The translations under genes were made by a program, and so were the position numbers. 64,000 nucleotides of DNA from positions 1-64,000 of the forward strand of contig CAKSBI010000005.1 of the NCBI GenBank assembly GCA_934437985.1, in the 5' to 3' direction. Below, piece by piece: positions 54,269 through 62,422 of this stretch (positions are counted from its first letter, which is position 1; each line of letters begins with the position of its first letter). Source of the DNA: an uncultured Lachnospiraceae bacterium. GTDB taxonomy: Bacteria > Bacillota > Clostridia > Lachnospirales > Lachnospiraceae. The notes beneath the pieces were generated by a model. The model was given only the letters and a program-made list of their open reading frames with translations. It did no database searches and was not told where the DNA came from.

Positions 54269-54499
54269 ATGAAAAAGTTTTTAAAGGTTTTGACCGGCGT
54301 GGCTGCAGCAGCTGCTGTTATTGGCGGAGGAATATATCTGGCTAAGAAGTACCTTTTTGACGATTACTATGATGATTTTGATGATGATGACGATTTTGAT
54401 GATTTTGACGACTTCGATGACTTTGATGATGAAGATGATGAGATCCAGGTCGATCTCCAGGCTGTCGAAGATGATGACACAGAATCTGATGCCGAATAA
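54269..54499 (+). CDS. small membrane protein with poly-Asp tail
   Basis: A 76-residue protein with two parts. An N-terminal helix (KFLKVLTGVAAAAAVIGGGI, then LAKKYLF) is preceded by Lys residues. The C-terminal half is nearly all Asp, Phe, Tyr and Glu: YYDDF, then repeated FDD units, then EDDEIQVDLQAVEDDD. Net charge is very negative. The start is the ATG at 54269, with GGAAGGGAG upstream; an ATG seven codons earlier overlaps that site. It has its own promoter and terminator. It resembles YtxH-like small clostridial membrane proteins in length only; function unknown, cation binding possible. Confidence 0.8.
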   Translation: MKKFLKVLTGVAAAAAVIGGGIYLAKKYLFDDYYDDFDDDDDFDDFDDFDDFDDEDDEIQVDLQAVEDDDTESDAE

Positions 54500-54553
54500 G
54501 TCTGATATATTACATTGGCAGTATCTTAATTCTGCCGGTACAAACGTATATTT

Positions 54554-54588
54554 AAAGGCTGTCTGCCTGTAATGGCAGAACAGCCTTT
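54554..54588 (+). terminator. terminator between the small acidic protein gene and the convergent gene
   Basis: AAAGGCTGT ... ACAGCCTTT with an inner CTGCC/GGCAG forms a long near-perfect stem, followed on the plus strand by ATCTTTCTTCTT. On the minus strand it could also stop the convergent 366-residue protein gene. Confidence 0.85.
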
Positions 54589-54619
54589 ATCTTTCTTCTT
54601 GTAAAGCAATACAACAGGG

Positions 54620-55720
54620 CTATTGTCTGATCGTATCCATGTATATATTTTCATTATTTTCATCTGTTGTATATACATATACAAATTTTTTATCATTGAT
54701 ATACCTGAAGTCCAACGCCCTTCCCGCCAGGTTGGATAATCCTGTATTCCCTGCATCGCACACTTTTTCAAACTTTTTACCAAGTGACGTGCATTTATAT
54801 ATTCCTGTCCTTGTTGCAACATACACTTTTCCATTATTTACGCACATGCTGTTTTCCTCTTCAAAAAATAAATTCATAGCAGAACCGTAATATTTTGTAT
54901 AACGTTTTATATAGCTTGAATAATCAATTTTGTTAACCCTTTTTCCTGAATAATCATATACTACTACTGCCCTTTTACGGTTATCAGTAACATCCAGCTT
55001 ACCCTTAACCTTTTTTTTGCAATCACCCGACTGTTCAACAAAGTATACATAACGTCCGTCAATCTGCGGATTTCTCAACGCAAATCCATTCTCTCCTTTT
55101 GAATACTTTTCAAGTATGCTGTTGCTGACTATCTTATTCTTGCCCATGTCATATACCGCACATGAATATGCAAGCTTAATCCATTTAGGGGAATCATCTA
55201 AATAAACAGTTGCAACCATAATTATAATGGCCTTGTTCCCAAATCTCCCAACGTTAACCACGGTCCCGGGTCTTATATTATTCTTACGAAATACGGAATT
55301 CAGCTTCTTAAGCTTAATTTTGAATACATTTTTACCTCTTGCATCATCATATACGAGATAACCCTTGTCTTTTTCAGTAGATTGTGTTGTGTAAAATACT
55401 CCGTCACGCTCTTTATCACTCCATATATATGGCTCATCTATCGAACCGCTACCTGACATACTTGTATATCCCTTTGACGTCTTTTTGTTTTTATCTATAT
55501 ATTTCTTTTTATACCAATTTTTTTCTATGGATTTACTAAATGTATAGTCAAGACTATAGTAAAACAGATCATTATGGCTGTCAGTTTCAATATACTGGCT
55601 TGGCAGTTCCCTGTTTTGTTTTGCGGAAACATGCACTCTTCCCATTAAACCTTGTATACTTATTACCGCCGCTATCATTGTCATGCAGACTAATATTAAT
55701 TTTAAATATTTATTCTTCAT
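54620..55720 (-). CDS. secreted protein of unknown function
   Basis: A 366-residue exported protein. The signal peptide (MKNKYLKLILVCMTMIAAVI) probably ends near VSA. The mature part is rich in Lys and Tyr, with repeated strand motifs resembling a small propeller (GYLVYDDARGKNVFKIKL, AVVVYDYSGKRVNKIDY, NNGKVYVATRTGIYKCTSL, RYINDKKFVYVYTTDENNEN). No catalytic domain was recognised. The start at 55720 has GAGAGGG upstream; 20 upstream in-frame codons arise from a short TGTATATGTATTTT duplication and are unlikely to be translated. It converges with the small acidic protein gene. Confidence 0.65.
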   Translation of the reverse strand: MKNKYLKLILVCMTMIAAVISIQGLMGRVHVSAKQNRELPSQYIETDSHNDLFYYSLDYTFSKSIEKNWYKKKYIDKNKKTSKGYTSMSGSGSIDEPYIWSDKERDGVFYTTQSTEKDKGYLVYDDARGKNVFKIKLKKLNSVFRKNNIRPGTVVNVGRFGNKAIIIMVATVYLDDSPKWIKLAYSCAVYDMGKNKIVSNSILEKYSKGENGFALRNPQIDGRYVYFVEQSGDCKKKVKGKLDVTDNRKRAVVVYDYSGKRVNKIDYSSYIKRYTKYYGSAMNLFFEEENSMCVNNGKVYVATRTGIYKCTSLGKKFEKVCDAGNTGLSNLAGRALDFRYINDKKFVYVYTTDENNENIYMDTIRQ

Positions 55721-55868
55721 TATTGTCCCTCTCTGTATATGTATTTTTCTGTATATGTATTTTATAATAGCAACATACATATATTATGTCAATATCTGTT
55801 TGTAGTTGCTAATTGTCGCCAAATTATTCTCTTAAAACATACATTATAAATATTTCAGCTTTTAGTTA

Positions 55869-55957
55869 TTGACATATGTCAGCAATTATTATATACTGTA
55901 ACCACAATCAAATTACCCCACGGCAGGCCTGCATCATGGCCCGTTGTCTCAGTGGGG
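55869..55957 (+). promoter_or_regulatory. promoter and leader hairpin of the DUF134 operon
   Basis: TTGACA (55869-55874), a 17-nt spacer and TATACT (55892-55897) form a strong sigmaA promoter. Starting near 55905, the leader contains CCCCAC (55916-55921) paired with GTGGGG (55952-55957) around a GC-rich 30-nt interior that includes CAGGCCTG. The hairpin ends 12 nt before the ribosome site AAAGGAG, and it is not followed by a T run. Confidence 0.75.
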
Positions 55958-55979
55958 CTTAATGTAAAGGAGAATCCAC

Positions 55980-56348
55980 ATGGCAAGACCGGTTAAGCGC
56001 AGATATGTATGTAACACCCCCGAATACGCATCATTTTCACCTGACAATATCAACCAGGATGATGCTGTTATATTATCAGTCGATGAATATGAAGTGTTCC
56101 GGCTGCTTGATTATGAACAGATTACGCAGAGGGAATGTGCATTTCAGATGAAAGTGGCACGGACAACGGTTACAGACATATACAATCAGGCAAGGCAAAA
56201 GCTTGCGGACGCACTGGTGAATGGTAAAAGGCTCATTATTGATGGGGGCAGTTATGACCTTTGTGAACGGCGCAATAATTGCGTTGGATTCAGGGAATGT
56301 TTTGAAGCCAAGTATCAATATGGAACAGAAGACCGGAAGGAGGACTAG
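55980..56348 (+). CDS. DUF134 (UPF0251) DNA-binding protein
   Basis: A 122-residue protein. The DUF134 N-terminus MARPVKRRYVCNTPEYASF is followed by ILSVDEYEVFRLLDYEQITQ and a sigma-like helix-turn-helix (CAFQMKVARTTVTDIYNQAR). The C-terminal half has a Cys pair region (YDLCERRNNCVGFRECFEAK), possibly metal-binding. Such proteins are probable regulators; target unknown. AAAGGAG precedes the ATG. It heads a plus-strand set with the truncated ldh and a thioesterase. Confidence 0.88.
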   Translation: MARPVKRRYVCNTPEYASFSPDNINQDDAVILSVDEYEVFRLLDYEQITQRECAFQMKVARTTVTDIYNQARQKLADALVNGKRLIIDGGSYDLCERRNNCVGFRECFEAKYQYGTEDRKED

Positions 56349-56351
56349 ACT

Positions 56352-56807
56352 ATGGTTAATATGCAGAAGGCAGTTATGGTTGGTTGTGGTTTTGTCGGCT
56401 CAGCGTCAGTCTTTGGCAGTGCCAATGTTTCCGGTATTCCGCTTAGCAGCTTCTGCGAGCTTCGCGGACACTTTGCACACAGGGAGGCTGAAAACGAGAT
56501 TGCCGAGAAGGTTAAAAACAGTGCTTATGATATCATACAGAGAAAACGTGCAACCTACTTTGGTGTAGCAATGGCTGTAAAGCGTATATGCGAGGTTATT
56601 GTCCGAAATGAAAAGGCCATTCTCCCTGTCTCAACAGCAATGCATGGCGAATATGGAATCAATGATGTAGTTCTTTCCATGCCCTGCATAGTTGGAAGCG
56701 GTGGCATCGAAGTCCAGGTGCCTGTCGTACTGAATGATGAAGAAAAAAGCATGCTGCAGGAATCAGCCCGGATTCTTAAGGATACAATAAGTACACTGGA
56801 TATATAA
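56352..56807 (+). pseudogene. L-lactate dehydrogenase with large internal in-frame deletion
   Basis: A 151-residue frame in place of the usual ~315. Residues 1-21 (MVNMQKAVMVGCGFVGSASV, then F) are the LDH N-terminus with GxGxxG. The sequence then jumps to SANVSGIPLSSFCELRGHF, which in intact LDH lies near residue 200, and continues to the normal C-terminus (RATYFGVAMAVKRICEVIV, STAMHGEYGINDVVLSMPCI). About 175 residues are missing, including most of the NAD domain, the active-site loop and the catalytic GEHGD His. The frame is kept, with a good ribosome site (GGAAGGAGG), so a short protein may be made, but it cannot be an active LDH. Confidence 0.88.
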
Positions 56808-56840
56808 TTTTAACAGCTGCACATAAAGGAGACTTCAATT

Positions 56841-57296
56841 ATGGAAAAACGTGTATCTGATTCAATGGTCGAGATTGCGCACGTAATACGTCCGACAGAT
56901 CTGAATAACGCAAGGCGGTTATTCGGCGGGACACTTATGGCATGGATTGACGAAGCCGCAGTAATTGTCGCAAAGCGCCATGCCAACATGAACATTACAA
57001 CCGCTTCTGTCGATAACCTGAGCTTCCTCAGTGCTGCCCATATGCGTGATATCATCGTTATTATCGGTAAGATCACTTACGTCGGCAACACCTCAATGGA
57101 AGTAAAGGTCGAATCATACGTAGAACACATTGACGGTTTGCGTGAGCTTGTTAACAGGGCATACCTGACTATGGTCGGACTGGATGATGATGGCAGGCCC
57201 GCAAAGCTTCCTGGGCTGATCCTTGAAAGTGAAGATGAGATATCTGAAAATGTGCAGGCCGGAAAAAGACGGGCACTCAGGAGACAGCTTGGGTAG
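56841..57296 (+). CDS. acyl-CoA thioesterase (hotdog fold, YkhA/YciA-like)
   Basis: A 151-residue hotdog enzyme. The motif RRLFGGTLMAWIDEAAVIVA holds the helix and catalytic Asp, and ASVDNLSFLSAAHMRDIIVI is typical of the acyl-CoA hydrolase family. It hydrolyses acyl-CoA to free acid and CoA; chain-length preference is not readable. AAAGGAG lies 8 nt before the ATG. It is the last of three co-directional genes (DUF134, deleted ldh, thioesterase), with a bidirectional terminator after it. Confidence 0.9.
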   Translation: MEKRVSDSMVEIAHVIRPTDLNNARRLFGGTLMAWIDEAAVIVAKRHANMNITTASVDNLSFLSAAHMRDIIVIIGKITYVGNTSMEVKVESYVEHIDGLRELVNRAYLTMVGLDDDGRPAKLPGLILESEDEISENVQAGKRRALRRQLG

Positions 57297-57319
57297 CTGT
57301 CAATATATCCTTATATATA

Positions 57320-57354
57320 AAAATCGCTGCAGACGTTAAGTTTACAGCGATTTT
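57320..57354. terminator. bidirectional terminator between thioesterase gene and pfkA
   Basis: AAAATCGCTG (57320-57329) and CAGCGATTTT (57345-57354) form a perfect 10-bp stem with a 15-nt loop. On the minus strand TTTTTATATA follows, serving pfkA; on the plus strand TTTTGTCTTG follows, serving the thioesterase gene. Confidence 0.88.
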
Positions 57355-57366
57355 GTCTTGTCATGA

Positions 57367-58344
57367 TTATCTCGACAGCTTATGGATAAGCTTGTCAAAG
57401 TTATGGTCAATAGTCTTATTCATTGCAAGAGCTTCCGCAATGGAATAATCTGTAAATTTGCCATTTCTGTAAGCAACAACACGGCTTGTCTGCCCCTGGT
57501 CAATAAGGTCAACTGCCCTTGAACCAAGTGCCGATGCATACACACGGTCACGGCATGTAGGGCTTCCACCTCTCTGGATATGTCCGATTACCGTTGCCCT
57601 TGTCTCAATTCCTGTCGCTTCCTGAATACGTCTCGCAATCTCAAATGAATCACCAACACCTTCAGCATTAACAATAATATGATGCTTCTTACCGATATTA
57701 TGCTTAGCCTTGACCTTCTCTATAAGCTTCTCCATCTCTTCCTCACAGTAGGTCTCAGGCAGGAGTACATATTCCGAGCCATTAGCAATTGAACACCATA
57801 ATGCAATATGTCCTGCAGTTCTTCCCATAACCTCAATGATATTACAGCGTTCATGTGAACCTGAAGTATCACGCAGCTTATCCGCAGCCTCCATTGCAGT
57901 ATTGACTGCCGTATCAAATCCAATCGTATACTCTGTACATGCAATATCAAGATCGATTGTTCCGGGTACCGCAATTGTCCTGATTCCCTGTTCAGCAAGT
58001 GCTTCAGCACCCTTGAAGGAACCATCTCCTCCGATTACAACGACACCGTCAATCCCATGCTTGCGGCAATTCTCCGCTCCCAGCTGCTGACCCTCCAGGG
58101 TACGGAACTGTGCACATCTTGATGTATAGAGAATAGTTCCTCCCCTTGAAATAATGTCAGATACACTCATTGCATCCATATCTACAAAATCTTCCTCAAG
58201 AAGACCTGTAAAACCTCTCCTGATTCCTTTTACCTTGTGTCCAAGGTCACAGGCTGTTCTGACAACTGCCCTGATAGCAGCGTTCATTCCCGGTGCGTCA
58301 CCACCACTGGTAAGTACTCCGATCGTCTGTTGCCTTTTACTCAT
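57367..58344 (-). CDS. pfkA: ATP-dependent 6-phosphofructokinase
   Basis: A 325-residue PfkA. It has VLTSGGDAPGMNAAIRAVVR at the N-terminus, VVIGGDGSFKGAEALAEQG (Gly at the ATP/PPi-discriminating position, the ATP type), the catalytic PGTIDLDIACTEYTIGFDTA and EVMGRTAGHIALW. The Thr-Ile-Asp-Leu-Asp segment keeps both acidic catalytic residues, with Leu for the usual Asn. The start at 58344 has GGAGGT 7 nt upstream; the ATG two codons earlier is too close. It lies 40 nt after dnaE, a conserved order. Confidence 0.96.
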   Translation of the reverse strand: MSKRQQTIGVLTSGGDAPGMNAAIRAVVRTACDLGHKVKGIRRGFTGLLEEDFVDMDAMSVSDIISRGGTILYTSRCAQFRTLEGQQLGAENCRKHGIDGVVVIGGDGSFKGAEALAEQGIRTIAVPGTIDLDIACTEYTIGFDTAVNTAMEAADKLRDTSGSHERCNIIEVMGRTAGHIALWCSIANGSEYVLLPETYCEEEMEKLIEKVKAKHNIGKKHHIIVNAEGVGDSFEIARRIQEATGIETRATVIGHIQRGGSPTCRDRVYASALGSRAVDLIDQGQTSRVVAYRNGKFTDYSIAEALAMNKTIDHNFDKLIHKLSR

Positions 58345-58384
58345 ATGCATTACCTCCAGTCAAATTAAGGCTAGCTTTAGCCTA

Positions 58385-61300
58385 TCACCTTTTATTTGGT
58401 TTTTCAATTCTTTTTTCTACAACCTTAACATTTTCCTGTCCTATCAGCTGTGAAATTCCGGCAATCAGCTCTCCGTCAGCCCTCACCGTCCTGCTTAACG
58501 GCAGATGCTTAACAGCTTTTTCGGCAGCGAGGTAAATACTTATCCTGTCAGTACCATCACTCTGCATGATAAGCCTCTCTACCCGGGGATACAGCTCATT
58601 ATAGCTGTTCTTATCAGCAAACTGCAGCCAGAGCTGCACCGGCATCTGGTCAAACGGAATAATTGACGTGCACAGCACCTTGCCCGGCTTATCATCATCT
58701 GCTTTGGCATGCCCGGTCACAAATACCTTCGCATCAAGGTCTAACATACTTTTGCATCTTGCAAATGTCCTGTCAAATACCGTAACCTCTACCGTTCCAT
58801 ACAGATCCTCAATTGTAAGGAAGGCCATGAGCTGTCCCTTTTTTGTCGTAATAATCTTCTTATCAATAATCATGCCGCCGATCACAACACTCTCATCATC
58901 CCTGACTGCAGGATATCCTGTCTCCTCATCAGGTACAAAATCCGCCGCAGTACGTGTCACATTATTCTCCATACGCTCCCTGTATTCATCTAAAGGATGG
59001 CCGCTCACATAGATACCAAGAACTTCCTTTTCGTAACCAAGAAGCTCCTCTTTGGAATACTCAGGAATATCCGGGTACACTGTATTAAAGCTTACCTCTT
59101 CTTCCGGTGCAACGAATTCAAAAAGGCTCATCTGTCCGGCAACATTTGTCTTACGGTCACTGTTAACATCATCAATAATATCCGCATAGACCATCATTTT
59201 CTGCCTTCTGTTACCGCCAAGTGCATCAAGTGCACCTGCCTTGATAAAGCTCTCAACCGTCCTTTTATTAACCTCCCTGCCTGATAATCTTTTAATAAGG
59301 TCCGGAAGGTCTGTAAACGGACCATTACTTCTCTCTTTAACTATTGCATCAATAACAGGACGGCCAACACTCTTAATCGCTGACAGACCATAGATTATAC
59401 CTTCATCTGTTGTAGAAAAATTACCGAATCCATGATTAATATCCGGTGGCATCACAGCTATATTCATCTGTCTGCAATTCATAATATATGAAGCAATCTT
59501 ATCCGTCCTGTCCATAACTGAAGTCATAAGTGATGCCATGAATTCTATAGGGAAATAATGCTTCAGATATGCCGTCCTGTATGCAACAACAGCATATGCG
59601 GCAGCATGTGATTTGTTAAATGCATATCTGGCAAAATCTGTCATTTCGTCAAATATCTTCATCGCAATATCTTCAGATATACCATTCGCAATGCATCCCT
59701 TTACTCCCTCTTCCTCATTGCCATAGACAAAGTTCTTCCTCTCCTTTTCCATTACGGAAGCCTTCTTCTTGGACATCGCCCTTCGCACAAGGTCGCTCCG
59801 CCCATAGCTGTAGCCCGCAAGGTCGCGGACTATCTGCATTACCTGCTCCTGATACACAATACAGCCATATGTCTGTTCAAGTATCGGCCTTAACTGTCCG
59901 CATTCATAAGATATATTGCCCGGGTTGTTCTTGCCTGCAAGATACTTGGGTATAAAATCCATCGGGCCCGGACGGTATAATGATATTCCGGCAATAACAT
60001 CCTCAAGGCTCTTTGGCTTAAGCTCCTTCATGAAGTTCTTCATTCCCGGGCTTTCAAGCTGGAATATCCCTTCACACCTGCCTGAACCAATAAGCTCATA
60101 TACTCCTGCATCATCATAATCAATCTTATCAATGGCAAATTCTCCATCCATTGACTTCATAAGTGCCCCAGCACTGCCCTCAGTCAAATGTGTATATCCC
60201 TTATTATATCCATAGTTAATAAGATTAACCGCATCCTGTATAACGGTTAATGTCCTGAGCCCAAGGAAATCCATCTTAAGCAGGCCAAGCTCCTCAAGCG
60301 TTGTCATTGTATACTGTGTTGTGATCGTATCAGATGACTTCGATAACGGAACATATTCAAGAACCGGAGCATTACTGATAACAACTCCTGCCGCATGCAT
60401 TGATGTATGTCTTGGAAGACCTTCAAGCCTCACCGACATATCGATCAGATACTTACACTGTCCATCCGTCTCATACATCTGCGCAAGCTCCGGTACAACT
60501 TTAAGTGCACTGCCAATAGTCATTCCAAGGTCATTTGGGATCATCTTGGCAATGGTGTCAACATATGCATATGGAAGATCAATCGCACGTCCTACATCCC
60601 TTATCGCATTTTTCGCCTTCATCGTTCCGAATGTAACTATCTGTGCAACCCTGTCCACACCGTATTTTCTTATAACATACTCAATTACTTCCTGGCGCCT
60701 CTCGTAACAAAAGTCAATATCAATATCAGGCATAGTAAGTCTCTCAGGATTAAGGAACCTCTCAAAGAGCAAATTATACCTGATCGGGTCGATATCGGTT
60801 ATCTCAAGCGAATATGCAACAATGCTTCCTGCTGCAGAACCTCGTCCCGGACCTACAGGTATGCCATTATCCTTTGCATATCTTATAAAATCTGACACAA
60901 TAAGGAAATAATCGACAAAACCCATATCCTCGATTGTCTTAAGTTCATATTCAAGTCTCTCCATATGCAGGCGGGCATCATCACCATATCTCTTAACAAT
61001 CCCCTCATTGCACAGCTTATGCAGGTATTCCTTTGCACCCATCCCATCCGGCACGTCAAATACCGGCAGCTTATAATTACCAAACTCTATCTCAACATTA
61101 CATCTGTCTGCGATCAATCCGGTATTATCAATTGCTTCACGTGCATACGGAAACAATTCCGCCATCTCTTCCTCTGTCTTAAGATAATACTGTCCACCCT
61201 CATATCTCATCCTGTCTTCATCATTAACCTTTTTCTGCGTCTGGATACACAAAAGTATGTCATGCGCCGCCGCATCATCCGCATATATATAATGAATATC

Positions 61301-61915
61301 GTTAGTTGCAACTAACGGCATTCCCGTCTCATTATGTATCTTCATCAGACCCTGATTGACATTAGCCTGCTCCGGAATTCCATGATCCTGCAGCTCAAGG
61401 AAAAAGTTATCCTCACCAAATATCCCCTGCAGCTTCTTCGCTTCCTTCACTGCCTCATCATACAATCCCATTCTAAGATATGAAGGAACAATTCCCGCAA
61501 GACACGCACTGAGCGCAATTATCCCCTCATGGTACTCCTGCAGCACTTCATAATCAACACGGGGTTTATAATAGAAGCCCTCGATGAATCCTTTTGACAC
61601 AATCTTCATAAGATTGCCATACCCGGTATTATTCTCAGCAAGCAAAACAAGGTGATGATATCTCTCATCACCTGTCCCTGTTTCCCTGTCAAATCTTGAT
61701 CCGGGTGCCACATAAACTTCACAGCCGATTACCGGTTTTATACCAATCTCCTTTGCTGCTTTATAAAAGTCGATCACGCCATACATAACACCATGGTCGG
61801 TAATTGCAATGCTGTCCATTCCAAGCTCTTTTGCCCTTGCTGCAAGCTCCTTAATCTTACTTGAACCATCAAGCAGACTGTATTCTGTATGCACATGAAG
61901 ATGTCTGAATGCCAT
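58385..61915 (-). CDS. dnaE: DNA polymerase III alpha subunit
   Basis: A 1176-residue DnaE of normal length. The N-terminal PHP domain begins HLHVHTEYSLLDGSSKIKEL. The palm carries GRGSAAGSIVAYSLEITD and the catalytic PDIDIDFCYERRQEVI (about 393-397). A fingers region (SKKKASVMEKERKNF), a tandem HhH domain (YGLSAIKSVGRPVIDAI) and a C-terminal OB fold (FLTIEDLYGTVEVTVFDRTF) follow. It is the replicative polymerase, or a DnaE partner to PolC, as in most Firmicutes. GGGGAT precedes the ATG, and a sigmaA promoter lies about 60-90 bp upstream. Confidence 0.98.
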   Translation of the reverse strand: MAFRHLHVHTEYSLLDGSSKIKELAARAKELGMDSIAITDHGVMYGVIDFYKAAKEIGIKPVIGCEVYVAPGSRFDRETGTGDERYHHLVLLAENNTGYGNLMKIVSKGFIEGFYYKPRVDYEVLQEYHEGIIALSACLAGIVPSYLRMGLYDEAVKEAKKLQGIFGEDNFFLELQDHGIPEQANVNQGLMKIHNETGMPLVATNDIHYIYADDAAAHDILLCIQTQKKVNDEDRMRYEGGQYYLKTEEEMAELFPYAREAIDNTGLIADRCNVEIEFGNYKLPVFDVPDGMGAKEYLHKLCNEGIVKRYGDDARLHMERLEYELKTIEDMGFVDYFLIVSDFIRYAKDNGIPVGPGRGSAAGSIVAYSLEITDIDPIRYNLLFERFLNPERLTMPDIDIDFCYERRQEVIEYVIRKYGVDRVAQIVTFGTMKAKNAIRDVGRAIDLPYAYVDTIAKMIPNDLGMTIGSALKVVPELAQMYETDGQCKYLIDMSVRLEGLPRHTSMHAAGVVISNAPVLEYVPLSKSSDTITTQYTMTTLEELGLLKMDFLGLRTLTVIQDAVNLINYGYNKGYTHLTEGSAGALMKSMDGEFAIDKIDYDDAGVYELIGSGRCEGIFQLESPGMKNFMKELKPKSLEDVIAGISLYRPGPMDFIPKYLAGKNNPGNISYECGQLRPILEQTYGCIVYQEQVMQIVRDLAGYSYGRSDLVRRAMSKKKASVMEKERKNFVYGNEEEGVKGCIANGISEDIAMKIFDEMTDFARYAFNKSHAAAYAVVAYRTAYLKHYFPIEFMASLMTSVMDRTDKIASYIMNCRQMNIAVMPPDINHGFGNFSTTDEGIIYGLSAIKSVGRPVIDAIVKERSNGPFTDLPDLIKRLSGREVNKRTVESFIKAGALDALGGNRRQKMMVYADIIDDVNSDRKTNVAGQMSLFEFVAPEEEVSFNTVYPDIPEYSKEELLGYEKEVLGIYVSGHPLDEYRERMENNVTRTAADFVPDEETGYPAVRDDESVVIGGMIIDKKIITTKKGQLMAFLTIEDLYGTVEVTVFDRTFARCKSMLDLDAKVFVTGHAKADDDKPGKVLCTSIIPFDQMPVQLWLQFADKNSYNELYPRVERLIMQSDGTDRISIYLAAEKAVKHLPLSRTVRADGELIAGISQLIGQENVKVVEKRIEKPNKR

Positions 61916-61975
61916 TATTTTTTATCCCCTGTTTCGTAATTCAAATAATATTTCAGCTTTATTTTATTCAACACC

Positions 61976-62004
61976 ATTTTACTTCCTCATATCGTAAAAT
62001 GCAA
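61976..62004 (-). promoter_or_regulatory. sigmaA promoter of dnaE-pfkA
   Basis: Minus strand TTGCAT (62004-61999), a 17-nt spacer and TAAAAT (61981-61976). It lies between the upstream terminator and dnaE and gives a leader of about 55 nt. Confidence 0.65.
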
Positions 62005-62045
62005 ATCATTTTCAATCCTTTTATTCATGCTTGTTGTTATAGCAT

Positions 62046-62106
62046 AAAAAACCACCCCAAAACTCTGATCCGGTATGCTGTTCCTCCTGTCAGGTATATG
62101 GGGTGG
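62046..62106 (-). terminator. terminator of the whiA-HPr transcript
   Basis: Minus strand CCACCCCA (62106-62099) pairs with TGGGGTGG (62059-62052) and is followed by six Ts (62051-62046). The 39-nt interior can form a smaller CTGA/TCAG hairpin. It lies about 60 bp after the HPr-like gene. Confidence 0.88.
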
Positions 62107-62167
62107 AATATTACTTATTATCCTTAAAATCTGCCCTATTAATGGGCAATTATTCTTTTATCGTACT

Positions 62168-62422
62168 TTATTTTGTACATAAGCATCTTTCAATATCCTG
62201 TATTGCTTCATTCTCGTCATCGCCATCTGCATAGATCGTGACTTCGCCGCCTTCTACAAGTCCAAGGGACATCATGCCCATAATGCTCTTTGCATTAACT
62301 TTCCTGTTGGAATGTTCTACATCAATGTGGCATTCAAACTTACTTGCTGCCTGAACCATTAAAGCAACAGAGCGTGCCCCCTGATTGTTATCAATACTGA
62401 TATTGATCTTCTTAGTTGTCAT
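62168..62422 (-). CDS. Crh-like HPr paralogue lacking the active-site His
   Basis: An 84-residue HPr-fold protein. Where HPr has G-L-H-A-R-P-A, this reads N-Q-G-A-R-S-V, so the PEP-dependent phosphorylation site His15 is Gly. The Ser46 region is kept (NAKSIMGMMSLGLVEGGEVT). That combination is the hallmark of Crh, the catabolite-repression HPr of Bacillus, which also sits beside whiA. It probably cannot pass phosphate in the PTS but may be a target of HPr kinase and a CcpA co-effector. GGAGG precedes the ATG at 62422, which overlaps the whiA end by 11 bp. Confidence 0.85.
   Translation of the reverse strand: MTTKKINISIDNNQGARSVALMVQAASKFECHIDVEHSNRKVNAKSIMGMMSLGLVEGGEVTIYADGDDENEAIQDIERCLCTK

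Noticed and set aside
61922..61981. A 20-codon minus-strand frame whose stop overlaps the dnaE start (TAATG), possible leader peptide
   Set aside because: Its ATG overlaps the predicted -10 element, so it would not be transcribed from that promoter, and it has no ribosome site.
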